NCBI GenBank assembly: GCA_902725215.1
Contig: CACUVI010000002.1
Location: 79,676-143,675 of the forward strand
DNA from: Rhodospirillaceae bacterium LM-1
GTDB taxonomy: Bacteria > Pseudomonadota > Alphaproteobacteria > Rhodospirillales > WMHbin7
DNA: 64,000 nt
Direction: 5' to 3'
Position 1 is the stretch's first letter; each line of letters starts with the position of its first letter. A program made the position numbers and the translations under genes. The notes below the pieces were generated by a model. That model had not been told where the DNA came from and did no database searches. It was given only the letters and a program-made list of their open reading frames with translations. Positions 8,541 to 17,747 of the stretch are shown here, in pieces.

Positions 8541-8671
8541 CGACGCCAATCCTCCAGCTTCCGCTCGAGAACGACGCGGGCCGAACACAGTACAGCCATC
8601 CCGAAATAGCCCAGGAGGCCGGCGGAAACAGAATGATGATTAGGCGCGTTGCCGCGCTTTATCTCGGACAT
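8537..8671 (-). CDS. Small 44-aa ORF overlapping the ornithine decarboxylase start
   Basis: This ORF (MSEIKRGNAPNHHSV...) starts at an ATG with a good ribosome site (GAGGA, 7 nt upstream). It ends in an ATGA overlap with the decarboxylase gene, the arrangement expected for translational coupling. It has no signal peptide and no recognised domain, but a short hydrophobic middle (SAGLLGYFGMAVLC). It could be a regulatory leader peptide or a small functional protein. Its Shine-Dalgarno site falls in the 3' arm of a stem-loop in the leader, so folding could switch its translation and that of the enzyme. Function unknown. Confidence 0.5.
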   Translation of the reverse strand: MSEIKRGNAPNHHSVSAGLLGYFGMAVLCSARVVLERKLEDWRR

Positions 8672-8770
8672 GGTCACATCCTCACAAGTTGCCGTTGGCG
8701 ACAAGTAAGAACACAACAACGTCGTTGCTTAACCTTCCGAGATTGCCCGTGGGCCAGAGGCACGTGCGCG
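8672..8770 (-). promoter_or_regulatory. speF-type structured mRNA leader (candidate)
   Basis: The transcript region before the 44-codon ORF holds GCAAC-GACGTT-GTTG (8714-8728). A second stem-loop follows at 8681-8709: CUUAC pairs with GUGAG, and an inner GUC-GCC/GGC-AAC closes on AAC. Its 3' arm contains the GAGGA ribosome site (8679-8683). A conserved 'speF' RNA motif is known upstream of ornithine decarboxylase genes in alphaproteobacteria, and position and general look agree. I have not aligned it to the family model. Confidence 0.5.
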
Positions 8771-8845
8771 TATGCGTCTATAAGTGGCTATATACTCGAA
8801 TTGTGCGGGAATGAAAGAGAAAATTTTGCGTCAGACGCATTTTTT

Positions 8846-8872
8846 TACCCCCTCCGGCGGGGGGAGGGGGTA
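8846..8872. repeat. GC-rich inverted repeat TACCCCCTCC/GGAGGGGGTA
   Basis: A perfect 10-bp inverted repeat with a 7-nt loop lies just after the phaR stop, next to a small TGCGT/ACGCA hairpin (8827-8839) and a seven-T tract on the plus strand. Its C/G tract composition resembles the CCCTCTCCC palindromes at the end of the window. It may be the 3' hairpin of the phaR transcript, but the T-run lies on the wrong side for a classic intrinsic terminator on that strand. Confidence 0.5.
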
Positions 8873-8885
8873 AGCGGGGCGGCTT

Positions 8886-9524
8886 CTATTTCTTGGCGGC
8901 TTCCCTGCGGGCCTGTGACATGAAGTCGTCGATCTGTCGCTGAAGCCCTTCGATCTTGCTTTGCAGGTCGGAAAGGGCCTGGGGGCTTTGCTCGCCGGAA
9001 GCAGACGACGAAGCCTGGGGGGCGGACATGCCCTGGATGGCTTCGGCATTCTGTTTCATGAAGGGCGCCCACATTTTCATGGCGTTTTCGAAGAAGGTCA
9101 TGTTCTGCTTGCCGACATCGTCCAGGCGACCGAAGGGAAACAGCGGCCCCCAGGCGTTTTGCAGCATATTGCGAAACTGTTCCTGGTTGGTGGCGAAGCT
9201 CTGCATGCTCATTTCGAGATAGCGCGGCACCAGATGCTGCAGATTGTCGCCGTAAAAACCGATCAATTGGCGCAGAAAGCTGATCGGCAGCAGGTTCTGC
9301 CCGCCTTTGCCTTCTTCTTCCACGATGATCTGGGTCAGGACCGAGCGGGTGATGTCGTCGCCGGTCTTGGCGTCGAAAACCTGGAACTCGACCCCGTCCT
9401 TGACCATCTGGCAGAGGTGGTCGAGCGTCACATAACTGGAGGTTGCGGTATTGTAGAGCCTGCGGTTGGCGTATTTCTTAATCGTTACCGGGGCGGCGGT
9501 CTCGGTCGTTGTCTGCTCTGACAT
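8886..9524 (-). CDS. phaR: Polyhydroxyalkanoate synthesis repressor PhaR
   Basis: A 212-aa regulator that binds both DNA and PHA granules and represses phasin and PHA genes until polymer appears. The DNA-binding N-terminal domain (KKYANRRLYNTATSSYVTLDHLCQMVKDG, about 15-45) is diagnostic. The PHB-accumulation regulatory region (RSVLTQIIVEEEGKG, LPISFLRQLIGFYGDNLQ) follows, and the C-terminal half is helical and Gln/Ser-rich with a coiled-coil end. The start at 9524 has an AAGGAA site 5-6 nt upstream. A TGC-rich palindrome before phaZ (24726-24738) is a likely target, and a weaker look-alike (9586-9597) lies upstream of phaR itself. Confidence 0.93.
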   Translation of the reverse strand: MSEQTTTETAAPVTIKKYANRRLYNTATSSYVTLDHLCQMVKDGVEFQVFDAKTGDDITRSVLTQIIVEEEGKGGQNLLPISFLRQLIGFYGDNLQHLVPRYLEMSMQSFATNQEQFRNMLQNAWGPLFPFGRLDDVGKQNMTFFENAMKMWAPFMKQNAEAIQGMSAPQASSSASGEQSPQALSDLQSKIEGLQRQIDDFMSQARREAAKK

Positions 9525-9655
9525 GGTCGTTCCTTTCCGGGGGGCGGATGCCCAGAAGAATGAGGGCCATCCTAATCTACAGTTCGCCGCACCGCAAAAG
9601 GTCTTTCGCGCTCGCGGGAGCGAGCGGGTCATCGTCCCGCCCGCTCCCTCTTTCG

Positions 9656-11719
9656 TCAAGCCCGCACGCGGTCCAGGAAGCCCATCACCTCCTTCTGAAG
9701 GGCCTGAACGGTCCCGGCCAGCTTTTCTGTGCTCCAAATCACCCGAACCGATCCAGAACAGGCCGAGGCCGAAGATTGGGTGACGCTGGCCACCCCGTCC
9801 GAGACCCGGTTCGCCTCGTTGGCGACTTCCTCGATGTTGCGGGCGATCTCTCGGGTGGCGGCCTCTTGCTCCTGGATGGCGCTGGCGATCGAGGTCGAGA
9901 TGGCGTCGATTTCCCGGATGACGCGGGTGACTTCGTCGATCTGGCTGACCGCTTCGTCGGTCGCTGCCTGCACCTGCGCTACTTGGCGGCCAATCTCCTC
10001 GGTTGCCTTGGCGGTCTGATTGGCCAGATTCTTGACCTCTCCCGCCACCACGGCGAAGCCCTTGCCAGCCTCGCCCGCCCTGGCCGCCTCGATGGTGGCG
10101 TTCAACGCCAGTAAGTTGGTCTGGGAAGCGATGTCGGTGATCAGTTGCACGACCGTGCCGATCTGCTTGGCGGCTTCGGACAGGTCGCGCATCTGTTGGT
10201 CGGTCGAGGAAATGGTCGTTACCGCTTGGCCGGCCACCTGGGTCGATCTTTGGACCTGCTGGGCGATCTCGTTGACCGAGGCCGTCATTTCCTGGGTGGC
10301 GGCGGAAACCGCCTCGACCCGTTCCGACGTGGACAAGGCCGCCTCGCCGACCATCAACGAACTGCTGCCGCTGACTTCCGAACGCTTGGCGGTATTTTGC
10401 GAGATGCCGCGAATATCGCCCACGGCGACGGCCACCGTTTCCACGGCGACCTTGACGCTCGATTCAAAATTATCGGCCATCGCCAGCATGGCTTGGCGCC
10501 GCTCGGCATCGGACCGGCGCTTGGTTTCCGCCTGTTCGCTTTCAAGCCTGATTTTCGCAAGGGCGTTTTCCTTGAAGACCTGAGTGGCGCGGGCCATGTC
10601 GCCCACTTCGTCCTGGCGCTTCGTGCCGTGGATCTCGATTTCGACCTCGCCGCCCGCCAGCCTGCCCATGACGCCGACCAGCCGCCCGACAGGCGTGGTG
10701 ATGCTGCGCACCATGACGATCACCACGACCAGAGTGACGGCTAGCAGAAGGCCCAGCAGCGCCGCCAATGTCATGAAGGTTTGATTCGAACTTTCATGGA
10801 CTTGGCTGGTTAGGGCGGACAGATCGCCAGCGATTTTGTCTTCGACCTCCTTCATGAGGTCAATCCGCTTGGTGGCGGCTTGGAACCATGCTTCGCCCGA
10901 TACCGATCCTAGATTCCCGCTTTCCAGGCTGCCGACGGCGATTTGGCGCATGGCAAGCACATCCTTTGCCGTCTGGCTGTCCTCTGCCTGGCGCAACAGG
11001 CCCGCCTGGGCGGCACTGGCTTGGTTCTGGAAGGTCGCAAAGGACAGATTCTGTTCCGCCACCACTTCGACCAAACGGCGATATTGCGCGGGTTCGAATT
11101 TGCCCGCAGCAAAACCGCCGGCGGCGACGGCGCGTTCCTGACCCGCCCGTTCCTTGCCGACGACGAAGGTGAAGTAGGCGGCGATGGCGTTTGTCGTTTT
11201 GCCATCGTCGGTAAAGGACCCCAATCGTCCGATCAGGGCGATGAATTGCGAAATCGTGCGCGTATAGGCGCCGATGGCGCTTCCCGCAGCACCGCTTTGC
11301 GAATCGACCGCGCCGCGCCCGGACGCCAGTTGTTTGGCCAAGTCTTGCGCCTGACCGATCGCCTTGGCGAAATCGCCGTCCAGTCTTTGGGCGTCGATCC
11401 CCTTGACCGCGCCCTCAAAGATGCGCAGGGCGTTGTCGGTGACTTTTCGCTGTTCGGCCAGTTCGGGTCCGAATTTCGTGCCCTTGCTGCCCAGGAACAA
11501 AGCCGTCGCGCCGCGCTCGCGCTGCATTTCGTGAACGGCGCCGCTGGTCTTTACCGCCAGTCCGACCAGTTGAATCAGATCTTCCGTCTGGCGCGTGACC
11601 GTGTGACGCTCTTGCAGCGACTGGGCGGAAACCCAGACCAGTCCCAGGGCCAAGGGCAGCATGGCCAGCGTTACGCGCCAGCCAATGCGTAAATTCGACA
11701 AAGTTGGGATCATGCTCAT
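9656..11719 (-). CDS. Methyl-accepting chemotaxis protein with NIT sensor domain
   Basis: A 687-aa transmembrane chemoreceptor. TM1 is at about 15-31, then a large periplasmic all-helical NIT domain (about 45-305; [16 protein letters not shown] is its hallmark), TM2 at about 312-338, HAMP (about 338-392), and a cytoplasmic signalling coiled coil with the hairpin tip [33 protein letters not shown] domains are known to sense nitrate/nitrite in some proteins. The ligand here is inferred only. There is no C-terminal CheR-binding pentapeptide. Two start codons (11719 and 11713) are both served by the AGGAG upstream. It lies 96 nt downstream of a STAS gene on the same strand. Confidence 0.9.
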   Translation of the reverse strand: MSMIPTLSNLRIGWRVTLAMLPLALGLVWVSAQSLQERHTVTRQTEDLIQLVGLAVKTSGAVHEMQRERGATALFLGSKGTKFGPELAEQRKVTDNALRIFEGAVKGIDAQRLDGDFAKAIGQAQDLAKQLASGRGAVDSQSGAAGSAIGAYTRTISQFIALIGRLGSFTDDGKTTNAIAAYFTFVVGKERAGQERAVAAGGFAAGKFEPAQYRRLVEVVAEQNLSFATFQNQASAAQAGLLRQAEDSQTAKDVLAMRQIAVGSLESGNLGSVSGEAWFQAATKRIDLMKEVEDKIAGDLSALTSQVHESSNQTFMTLAALLGLLLAVTLVVVIVMVRSITTPVGRLVGVMGRLAGGEVEIEIHGTKRQDEVGDMARATQVFKENALAKIRLESEQAETKRRSDAERRQAMLAMADNFESSVKVAVETVAVAVGDIRGISQNTAKRSEVSGSSSLMVGEAALSTSERVEAVSAATQEMTASVNEIAQQVQRSTQVAGQAVTTISSTDQQMRDLSEAAKQIGTVVQLITDIASQTNLLALNATIEAARAGEAGKGFAVVAGEVKNLANQTAKATEEIGRQVAQVQAATDEAVSQIDEVTRVIREIDAISTSIASAIQEQEAATREIARNIEEVANEANRVSDGVASVTQSSASACSGSVRVIWSTEKLAGTVQALQKEVMGFLDRVRA

Positions 11720-11761
11720 CTCTCCTCAGCGCAACATGTGTGCCGACAGAGCTGGCGCGCG

Positions 11762-11814
11762 CGCGATTCAAGGTTGCGGCGCCGGCCATGCCCGGCTCTC
11801 GAACTTGAATCGCG
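11762..11814. repeat. Long inverted repeat between STAS and chemoreceptor genes
   Basis: Perfect 11-bp arms CGCGATTCAAG (11762-11772) and CTTGAATCGCG (11804-11814) enclose a second GC-rich palindrome (GCCGG...CCGGC). It begins 2 nt after the STAS gene stop. In the minus-strand transcript it forms a large stem-loop that could terminate or stabilise the STAS message before the chemoreceptor gene. Confidence 0.55.
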
Positions 11815-11815
11815 G

Positions 11816-12118
11816 TTATTGGATCGTGAAAAGAACGCTGGCCTTGCTGATGGCGAACACCCGCTTCACTTCGCCTTGCGGATTGCGAAGGACGAACTTG
11901 CCGTTTCGTTCCTTGGCCTTGTCGCGGGCGATCATCAACAGGCCCAGGCCGACGGAATCGATCGATTCCAGCGATTGCAGATCAACCACCAGATGAACGG
12001 CGTTCTGCGCCTCAAGTTCGTCAAGCAAGTTGCGGAATTTTTCGTGGTCGTTGAAGGTCAGGCGGCCCTTCATAAAGATGGCCGTGCTGTCATTCTCTTT
12101 GGCCGTCGTATAGTCCAT
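11816..12118 (-). CDS. STAS-domain protein (anti-sigma factor antagonist-like)
   Basis: A single STAS domain of 100 aa. The loop SIDSVGLGLL places Ser55 at the site phosphorylated in SpoIIAA-type antagonists. The strand-helix pattern (STAIFMKGRLTFNDHEKFRNLL...VHLVVDLQSLESIDS) fits. Such proteins relay partner-switching signals with an anti-sigma or HptB-type kinase, but no kinase or phosphatase partner is next to it here. Its position before a chemoreceptor gene hints at a motility or sensory role, which is inference. Confidence 0.8.
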   Translation of the reverse strand: MDYTTAKENDSTAIFMKGRLTFNDHEKFRNLLDELEAQNAVHLVVDLQSLESIDSVGLGLLMIARDKAKERNGKFVLRNPQGEVKRVFAISKASVLFTIQ

Positions 12119-12267
12119 GGCGCAAACCCCGCTCTAATTAGGACATGACTGACCCTTCCCGCCCACAGTGAACCATAATTGCCATCAAACTGGAACAGTA
12201 ATAATTTGACGCCCTCAGTTGGTTAATCTGCTTTCGCGCTTCGGTCATTTGAGGGATAGTCGATGTC

Positions 12268-12657
12268 ATGACCGGCAAGCCACCACCCGAAGCCTCCGAT
12301 ATGCAAGACTTGGCCAAACGCTATCTCGAGCTTTGGAACAAGCAGATGAGCGGCATGGGCGGCGATCCTGCCCTGGCCGAGGCGGTGGCCGAGGCGCTGA
12401 CCAACAGTTTTCAGGCCATGAGCCAGGGCATGGCCGTTTTCGCGCAAGGCGTTATGAAACCGGGAGAGGCACATGCCCCGCAATCCCCGCGCCCAAGGCC
12501 CCAGGCCGCTGATGCTGCATCTGGCGGCCCAGATGTCCTGCCTGCTGAGTTCGTTGGCCGCCTTGCCGCACTTGAAGAACGCCTCGCCGTCCTTGAAAGG
12601 GCCGTTCTCAAGCCTGGCCCCGGAACTCGAAAGCGCAAACCTCGAGGCGTTGCATAG
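12268..12657 (+). CDS. Small PHA-synthase-associated protein (PhaE-like)
   Basis: A 129-aa protein with a helical N-terminus (QDLAKRYLELWNKQMSGM...AVAEALTNSFQAMSQGMAVFAQGV), a Pro/Ala-rich linker, a coiled-coil segment ([19 protein letters not shown]) and a basic tail ([10 protein letters not shown]). It resembles small PhaE/PhaM-type or phasin-like partners of PHA synthase. The assignment rests on composition and on its place directly before phaC. Its last 185 nt overlap the phaC reading frame in another frame, an unusually long overlap. Alternatively it could be a granule-DNA linker, given the basic tail. Confidence 0.6.
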   Translation: MTGKPPPEASDMQDLAKRYLELWNKQMSGMGGDPALAEAVAEALTNSFQAMSQGMAVFAQGVMKPGEAHAPQSPRPRPQAADAASGGPDVLPAEFVGRLAALEERLAVLERAVLKPGPGTRKRKPRGVA

Positions 12658-13687
12658 GGCCGTCCAGGCCGAGGCCGAAAGCCAGATTCAGGATTTCCAG
12701 CAGGGCATTGCCGCTTGGCTGACCCATCCTTACCGGCGCTCGCTGACCGATCCACCCGTCCTGTGGGCCGAGGGCACGACCCGCCTGCTCGATTATGGGG
12801 GAACGGGCAGGCTGGGGGCGGTTCTTCTGGTCCCCTCGTTGGTCAACCGGGCTTACATTCTCGATCTGGCGCCGGGGCGCAGTTTAGCCAGATTTCTGGC
12901 GGAAAAGGGGCACCGGGTTTTCCTGATCGATTGGGACGCGCCGGGCGAAAGCGAGCGGGCCTTCGGTCTGAGCGACTACATAGCGGGCAGGCTGGAGCGA
13001 GCGCTTCGGGAATGCGCGCGCGCGCATGGCGGCAAAGTGTCGTTGGTCGGTTATTGCATGGGCGGCCTGCTGGCCCTGGCCTTGGCGCAGCGCAGAAGCG
13101 AGGCGGTTCCCAAGATCGCCCTGCTGGCAACGCCTTGGGATTTTCATGCCGACAAGGCAGAACAGGCCATGCTTTTGAACAGCCTGAGGCCCGGATTGGA
13201 GCCTTTGCTGGATCGGCTGGGCGAATTGCCGTTGGATATGCTGCAAAGCCTGTTCGCCGCCCTCGATCCCGATCTGGCTGTGCGCAAGTTCAGGGCCTTT
13301 GCCCATCTGGACCAAAGCTCGCCCCAGGCGCAGGCCTTCGTGGCGCTGGAAGATTGGGTGAATGACGGCGTGCCGCTGACCCGCAAAGTGGCCGAGGAAA
13401 CCCTGTTCGGCTGGTATGGCGGGAACGAACCCTTCAAGGGTGAGTGGAAGATCGCCGGTCGGGCCGTGAAACCTCAGGAACTGACCTGCCCGACCCTGGT
13501 GGTCGTGCCGGGGCAGGATCGCATCGTGCCGCCCGCTTCGGCCAGGGCCGTGATGAAGCAATTGCCCCAGGCCAAGCTGATCGAGCTTTCCGCCGGTCAC
13601 ATCGGCATGATGGTGGGCGGCAAAGCCGTGGAAAAACTTTACCAGCCGTTATCCGATTGGCTTACCGATTCGGAAAAAGCGACTTAA
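12473..13687 (+). CDS. phaC: Poly(3-hydroxyalkanoate) synthase-family protein (short PhaC)
   Basis: A 404-aa alpha/beta-hydrolase-fold protein of the PHA synthase family. The lipase-like box is G193-Y-C195-M-G with the nucleophilic Cys195. The other triad members appear to be Asp349 (PGQDRIVPP) and His376 (SAGHIGMM). Length is that of class III/IV synthases, which need a PhaE/PhaR partner, and the preceding small gene could serve that role. The ATG at 12473 has a GGGAGAGG site just upstream. Later ATGs at 12512 and 12533 are possible but would still overlap the upstream gene. The 3' end overlaps the converging mtnA by 26 nt. Confidence 0.82.
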   Translation: MPRNPRAQGPRPLMLHLAAQMSCLLSSLAALPHLKNASPSLKGPFSSLAPELESANLEALHRAVQAEAESQIQDFQQGIAAWLTHPYRRSLTDPPVLWAEGTTRLLDYGGTGRLGAVLLVPSLVNRAYILDLAPGRSLARFLAEKGHRVFLIDWDAPGESERAFGLSDYIAGRLERALRECARAHGGKVSLVGYCMGGLLALALAQRRSEAVPKIALLATPWDFHADKAEQAMLLNSLRPGLEPLLDRLGELPLDMLQSLFAALDPDLAVRKFRAFAHLDQSSPQAQAFVALEDWVNDGVPLTRKVAEETLFGWYGGNEPFKGEWKIAGRAVKPQELTCPTLVVVPGQDRIVPPASARAVMKQLPQAKLIELSAGHIGMMVGGKAVEKLYQPLSDWLTDSEKAT

Positions 13688-14753
13688 GCCCCTCGGCGCT
13701 GGCGGCGCACACGCCCTTTTCCGTGATCAAGGCAGTGACCAAGCGGGCGGGCGTGACGTCGAAAGCCGGATTGGCGACCGGGCTGCCCACGGGCGTCACC
13801 TGCACCTTCATGATCCGCCCGTCGTCAGTGCGCCCTTGTAGGTGGCTGACTTCCTCGCCATTGCGCTCCTCGATGGGGATGTCCTTTATCCCGTCTTCCA
13901 GCGTCCAATCGATGGTGGGGCTGGGCAGGGCCACATAAAACGGCACCTTGTTGTCGAAAGCGGCCAGAGCCTTCAGATAGGTGCCAATCTTGTTGCAGAC
14001 GTCGCCTCTGGCCGTGGTGCGGTCGGTGCCGACGATGCACAAGTCCACCAAGCCATGCTGCATGTAATGGCCGCCCGCGTTGTCCACGATCACGGCATGC
14101 GACACGCCATGGCTTTTCAGCTCCCACGCCGTCAGGCTGGCCCCCTGGTTGCGCGGGCGCGTTTCGTCCACCCAAACATGGACGGGGATTCCGGCGTCGT
14201 GCGCGGCATAGATGGGCGCGATGGCGGTGCCCCAATCCACCGTCGCCAGCCATCCGGCGTTGCAATGGGTCAGGATATTCACGCGGCCCTGTTTGCCCTT
14301 GGCTTCCCAAGCCTTCTGGATCAGGGCCAAACCGTTGCGGCCAATAGAAGCGTTAATCTCGACATCCTCATCGGCAATGGCGGCCGCTTCGGCCCAGGCG
14401 GCTTCGGGCCGCGCCCCCGGATGCACCGGCGTCAGGCGCTTCTTCATGCGATCCAATGCCCAGCGCAGATTGATGGCGGTGGGCCGCGTTTCCAACAGCG
14501 TCGCATAGGCGTTTTCCAGGCCTTCGTCGGAGGCGTTGTGATTCATGGCCAGCGCCACGCCATAGGCCGCCGTGGCGCCGATAAGCGGCGCTCCGCGCAC
14601 CAGCATCTCCATGATGGCGTGCGCCGCCTCTTCCATGGTTTCCAGACGCACGGTGACGAATTCGTGCGGCAGGCGCGTCTGGTCGATGATTTCTACAGCT
14701 TGGCCAGCAGGGGCGGGCCAAATGGTGCGGTAAGGGATGCCGTTGATTTTCAT
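13662..14753 (-). CDS. mtnA: Methylthioribose-1-phosphate isomerase
   Basis: A 363-aa enzyme converting methylthioribose-1-phosphate to methylthioribulose-1-phosphate in methionine salvage. Family marks include [18 protein letters not shown], the catalytic Cys in [19 protein letters not shown], and the Asp in [20 protein letters not shown]. The start at 14753 was chosen over an upstream in-frame codon because [13 protein letters not shown] is the normal N-terminus. It lies 1 nt after the mtnP stop, so the two form an operon. Confidence 0.93.
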   Translation of the reverse strand: MKINGIPYRTIWPAPAGQAVEIIDQTRLPHEFVTVRLETMEEAAHAIMEMLVRGAPLIGATAAYGVALAMNHNASDEGLENAYATLLETRPTAINLRWALDRMKKRLTPVHPGARPEAAWAEAAAIADEDVEINASIGRNGLALIQKAWEAKGKQGRVNILTHCNAGWLATVDWGTAIAPIYAAHDAGIPVHVWVDETRPRNQGASLTAWELKSHGVSHAVIVDNAGGHYMQHGLVDLCIVGTDRTTARGDVCNKIGTYLKALAAFDNKVPFYVALPSPTIDWTLEDGIKDIPIEERNGEEVSHLQGRTDDGRIMKVQVTPVGSPVANPAFDVTPARLVTALITEKGVCAASAEGLKSLFPNR

Positions 14754-14754
14754 G

Positions 14755-15630
14755 TTACTTCCCCAACACCCGTCCGGCCACGGCGTCCAGCTTGGCCAAA
14801 AGCGCCGGGTCGCGTTTGTCATGCGCGGTGATCAAGGCATTGTCCAGCGCGTGGTCGCAGCCCTTGGGGCAGGCGAGGGGGCGGCTTTTCAATTTGGGCG
14901 CAATGTGGCGCACCAACGCGCGCGCCTTGTCGGCGTTTTCCAGCAGGACCTTGACGATGGCCTCGACGGTTACATGGTCGTGGTCGGGATGCCAGCAGTC
15001 GAAATCGGTGACCATGGCGATGGTGGCGTAGCACATCTCGGCCTCGCGGGCCAATTTGGCTTCCGGCATGTTGGTCATGCCGATGACATGCGCGCCCCAG
15101 GAACGGTAGAGGATCGATTCGGCCAGGGTCGAGAATTGCGGGCCTTCCATCACCACATAGGTGCCGCCGCGCTGATGCGGGATGTTCAGTTCCTTAAGCG
15201 CGTCCTGGGCGCAATCGCCAAGACGTCCGCAGACGGGATGGCCAAGGCCGACATGGGCAACACAGCCGGTGCCGAAGAAAGATTTGACGCGGGCGAAGCT
15301 GCGGTCGATGAACTGGTCAACGACGACGAAGGTGCCGGGCGGCAGATCTTCGCGCAAGGAACCCACGGCGCTGACCGACAAGATGTCGGTCACGCCCGCG
15401 CGTTTCATGGCGTCGATATTGGCCTGATAGTTCAGCTCCGAGGGCGGGATGCGGTGCCCGCGTCCGTGCCTAGGCAGGAAGACCAATTTCTGGCCGTCAA
15501 GTTCGGCGAACAGCAACTCGTCGGATGGCTCGCCCCAGGGGGTGTCGATGCGCTTCCATGCGGGGTTGCTTAGGCCCGGAATGTCGTACACGCCGCTGCC
15601 GCCAATGATGCCGAGAACTGTTTCCTTCAT
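14755..15630 (-). CDS. mtnP: S-methyl-5'-thioadenosine phosphorylase
   Basis: A 291-aa purine phosphorylase that splits 5'-methylthioadenosine (from polyamine synthesis and other SAM reactions) into adenine and methylthioribose-1-phosphate. It shows [13 protein letters not shown], the phosphate-site [16 protein letters not shown], and [12 protein letters not shown]. ATGs at 15639 and 15630 are both available. The second has better spacing from the GGAG site. It feeds mtnA, its overlapping neighbour, and links functionally to the polyamine gene at 7.4 kb. Confidence 0.93.
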   Translation of the reverse strand: MKETVLGIIGGSGVYDIPGLSNPAWKRIDTPWGEPSDELLFAELDGQKLVFLPRHGRGHRIPPSELNYQANIDAMKRAGVTDILSVSAVGSLREDLPPGTFVVVDQFIDRSFARVKSFFGTGCVAHVGLGHPVCGRLGDCAQDALKELNIPHQRGGTYVVMEGPQFSTLAESILYRSWGAHVIGMTNMPEAKLAREAEMCYATIAMVTDFDCWHPDHDHVTVEAIVKVLLENADKARALVRHIAPKLKSRPLACPKGCDHALDNALITAHDKRDPALLAKLDAVAGRVLGK

Positions 15631-15645
15631 GACCGTCATGCTCCA

Positions 15646-15683
15646 GAAAAGAAAAAGGCCGCCTGGGTTCCCCCCGGCGGCCT
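15646..15683 (-). terminator. Intrinsic terminator of the petABC operon
   Basis: In the minus-strand transcript the 8-bp stem AGGCCGCC/GGCGGCCT is followed by TTTTTCTTTT, a classic intrinsic terminator. It lies after petC and only about 20 nt before the mtnP start, so it separates the bc1 operon from mtnP-mtnA, whose own promoter must sit within or after it. Confidence 0.8.
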
Positions 15684-15706
15684 AATCCTTACCCTAAAAT
15701 CTTACT

Positions 15707-15742
15707 CAAATCGACGGGGTTGGTGGGGCGGCCGTCGATTTG
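15707..15742. repeat. Inverted repeat just after petC
   Basis: Perfect 11-bp arms CAAATCGACGG/CCGTCGATTTG with a 14-nt loop begin 9 nt past the petC stop. It precedes the intrinsic terminator in the transcript and may be an additional 3' stabilising hairpin. Confidence 0.6.
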
Positions 15743-15750
15743 AGGATCAT

Positions 15751-16509
15751 TTAATGCACGTCCGCCCAGATCTTGCGCTTGAGCGCGTAGAACAGGCCGG
15801 TCAGCAGCAGAAGGAACAACATGACCTTCAGGCCCATGCTCTTGCGGGCATCCATTTCCGGTTCGGCGGCCCAGTTCAGGAAAGACACGACGTCCTTCGC
15901 GATCTGATCGGCGCTGGCCTTGGTGCCATCGGCATAGGTGACCAGATCGTCGGCGATTGGGGGGGCCATGCCAATCTGGTTGCCAGCGAAAATCTTGTTG
16001 TAGTTCATGCCGTCATTGAGGGTGAAACCCTCGGGCGTGTCGGCATAACCCATCAACAGGCTGTAGACATAGTCGGGACCGCCGACGCGGGCCTTGGTGA
16101 TCAGCGACAGATCGGGCGGCAGCGCTCCGTTGTTGGAGACGCGGGCCGCTTGATCGTTGGCGAAGGGCGGGATGTAATGGTCGGACAGTTTGCCCGGACG
16201 ATTGAACATCTCGCCTTCGTCATTGGGGCCGTCCTTGACCTCGCGCTCGCCGGCAACGGCTTTCGCCTCTTCCTCGGACAGGCCGATGACCTTCAGATTG
16301 CGATAGGCCACCAGCTTCAGCCCGTGGCAGTTGCTGCACACTTCGTGGAAGACCTGGAAGCCGCGCTTCAATTGGGCCTGATCATAGGCCCCGAACACGC
16401 CGTCCCAGCTCCAGGACTGCTTGGTCAGAGGTGCGCCGCCGGAAGCCAAAGCGGGCGTTGCGGCAAGGCCGAAGGCAAGTGCGGCCGGAATAAGAATGGT
16501 GCGCAACAT
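15751..16509 (-). CDS. petC: Cytochrome c1 subunit of the bc1 complex
   Basis: A 252-aa membrane-anchored c-type cytochrome that passes electrons from the Rieske protein to cytochrome c. It has a signal peptide (cleavage near ALA-SGG), haem-binding C58-S-N-C61-H62, a probable axial Met in NQIGMAPPI, and a C-terminal membrane anchor (VMLFLLLLTGLFYALKRKIW). Its ATG overlaps the last base of the petB stop (TAATG). A much longer open frame continues upstream on this strand but is only a shadow of petB/petA. Confidence 0.95.
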   Translation of the reverse strand: MLRTILIPAALAFGLAATPALASGGAPLTKQSWSWDGVFGAYDQAQLKRGFQVFHEVCSNCHGLKLVAYRNLKVIGLSEEEAKAVAGEREVKDGPNDEGEMFNRPGKLSDHYIPPFANDQAARVSNNGALPPDLSLITKARVGGPDYVYSLLMGYADTPEGFTLNDGMNYNKIFAGNQIGMAPPIADDLVTYADGTKASADQIAKDVVSFLNWAAEPEMDARKSMGLKVMLFLLLLTGLFYALKRKIWADVH

Positions 16510-17726
16510 TATGCCTTCTCCTTCAGAACGCTTGCGCTGATGCTGGCAGGCAAAGCCAACGGCTTTTCCAGACGGCCCAGAAGCGGCAGCACGACGACAA
16601 GATGCAAGAAGTACCAAGCGGTGGCAGCCTGGCCGATCGGGATGTAATGGCCTTCGGCAGGCTTGCCGCCGACCCAGCCCAGCACGACGCAATCGACCAG
16701 AAACAGCCAGAAGAACCACTTGAAGACCGGACGGAAGCGGCCGCTTTTCACCTTGCTGCTGTCCAGCCAGGGCAGGGCGAACAGCACGATGATGGCGCCG
16801 AACATGGCGATCACGCCGCCCAGCTTGTCGGGAATGGCGCGCAGGATGGCGTAGAAAGGCAGGAAGTACCATTCCGGCACGATATGCGTCGGCGTCACCA
16901 TCGGGTTGGCCGGGATGTAGTTGTCCGGCTCGCCGAAGAAGTTGGGCGCGTAGAAAACGAAGCCCAGGAACACCAGCAGGAACACACCCACGCCGTACAG
17001 ATCCTTGATCGTGTAGTAGGGGTGGAAGGCAATGGTGTCCTGCGGCCCCTTGATCTCGATGCCCGAGGGGTTGCTGGATTTCGAGGTGTGCAGCGCGATC
17101 AGATGCAGCGCCACCAGGGCGAAGATCACGAAGGGCAGCAGATAGTGCAGCGAGAAGAAGCGGTTCAGCGTGGGATTGTCCACCGCGAAGCCGCCCCACA
17201 GCCAAGTGACGATGAAATCGCCAACAACGGGCACGGCCGAGAACAGGTTGGTGATCACGGTAGCGCCCCAGAAGCTCATCTGGCCCCAAGGCAGCACATA
17301 GCCCAGGAAGGCGGTCGCCATCATGGCCAACAGGATCAGCAGGCCCAGCCACCACAGAATTTCGCGGGGCGCCTTGTAGGAGCCGTAATACATGCCGCGG
17401 AAGATGTGGATGTAGACGCAGATGAAGAAGAACGAGGCGCCGTTCATGTGCAGATAGCGCAGCAGCCAGCCGTAATTGACGTCGCGCATGATGCGTTCGA
17501 CAGAATCGAAGGCCATGCTGACATGCGGCGTATAGCTCATCGCCAGGAAAATGCCGGTCAGGATCATGATGACCAGCGCGAACAGGGCCAGCGAGCCGAA
17601 GTTCCACCAGTAATTCAGATTCTTGGGCGTGGGATAGGAAGTCGTCGAATGCTCCAGCATGGTGAACAGCGGGAGGCGCTCGTCGATCCACTTGATGATC
17701 TTGTTGTCGAAAGCAGGGGCGCTCAT
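16509..17726 (-). CDS. petB: Cytochrome b of the bc1 complex
   Basis: A 405-aa integral membrane protein carrying two haems b and the Qo/Qi quinone sites. It contains [23 protein letters not shown] with haem-ligand histidines, the Qo signature around [20 protein letters not shown], and the family's [18 protein letters not shown] segment. Eight or so hydrophobic helices are visible. It sits between petA and petC in the standard alphaproteobacterial order. Confidence 0.96.
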   Translation of the reverse strand: MSAPAFDNKIIKWIDERLPLFTMLEHSTTSYPTPKNLNYWWNFGSLALFALVIMILTGIFLAMSYTPHVSMAFDSVERIMRDVNYGWLLRYLHMNGASFFFICVYIHIFRGMYYGSYKAPREILWWLGLLILLAMMATAFLGYVLPWGQMSFWGATVITNLFSAVPVVGDFIVTWLWGGFAVDNPTLNRFFSLHYLLPFVIFALVALHLIALHTSKSSNPSGIEIKGPQDTIAFHPYYTIKDLYGVGVFLLVFLGFVFYAPNFFGEPDNYIPANPMVTPTHIVPEWYFLPFYAILRAIPDKLGGVIAMFGAIIVLFALPWLDSSKVKSGRFRPVFKWFFWLFLVDCVVLGWVGGKPAEGHYIPIGQAATAWYFLHLVVVLPLLGRLEKPLALPASISASVLKEKA

Positions 17727-17747
17727 GAGCCTTTATCCTTTTTTTCT

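Noticed and set aside
8824..8847. TGCGT/ACGCA hairpin followed by seven Ts as a plus-strand terminator
   Set aside because: No plus-strand gene ends here. Both neighbours are on the minus strand, so it cannot serve as their intrinsic terminator in that orientation.
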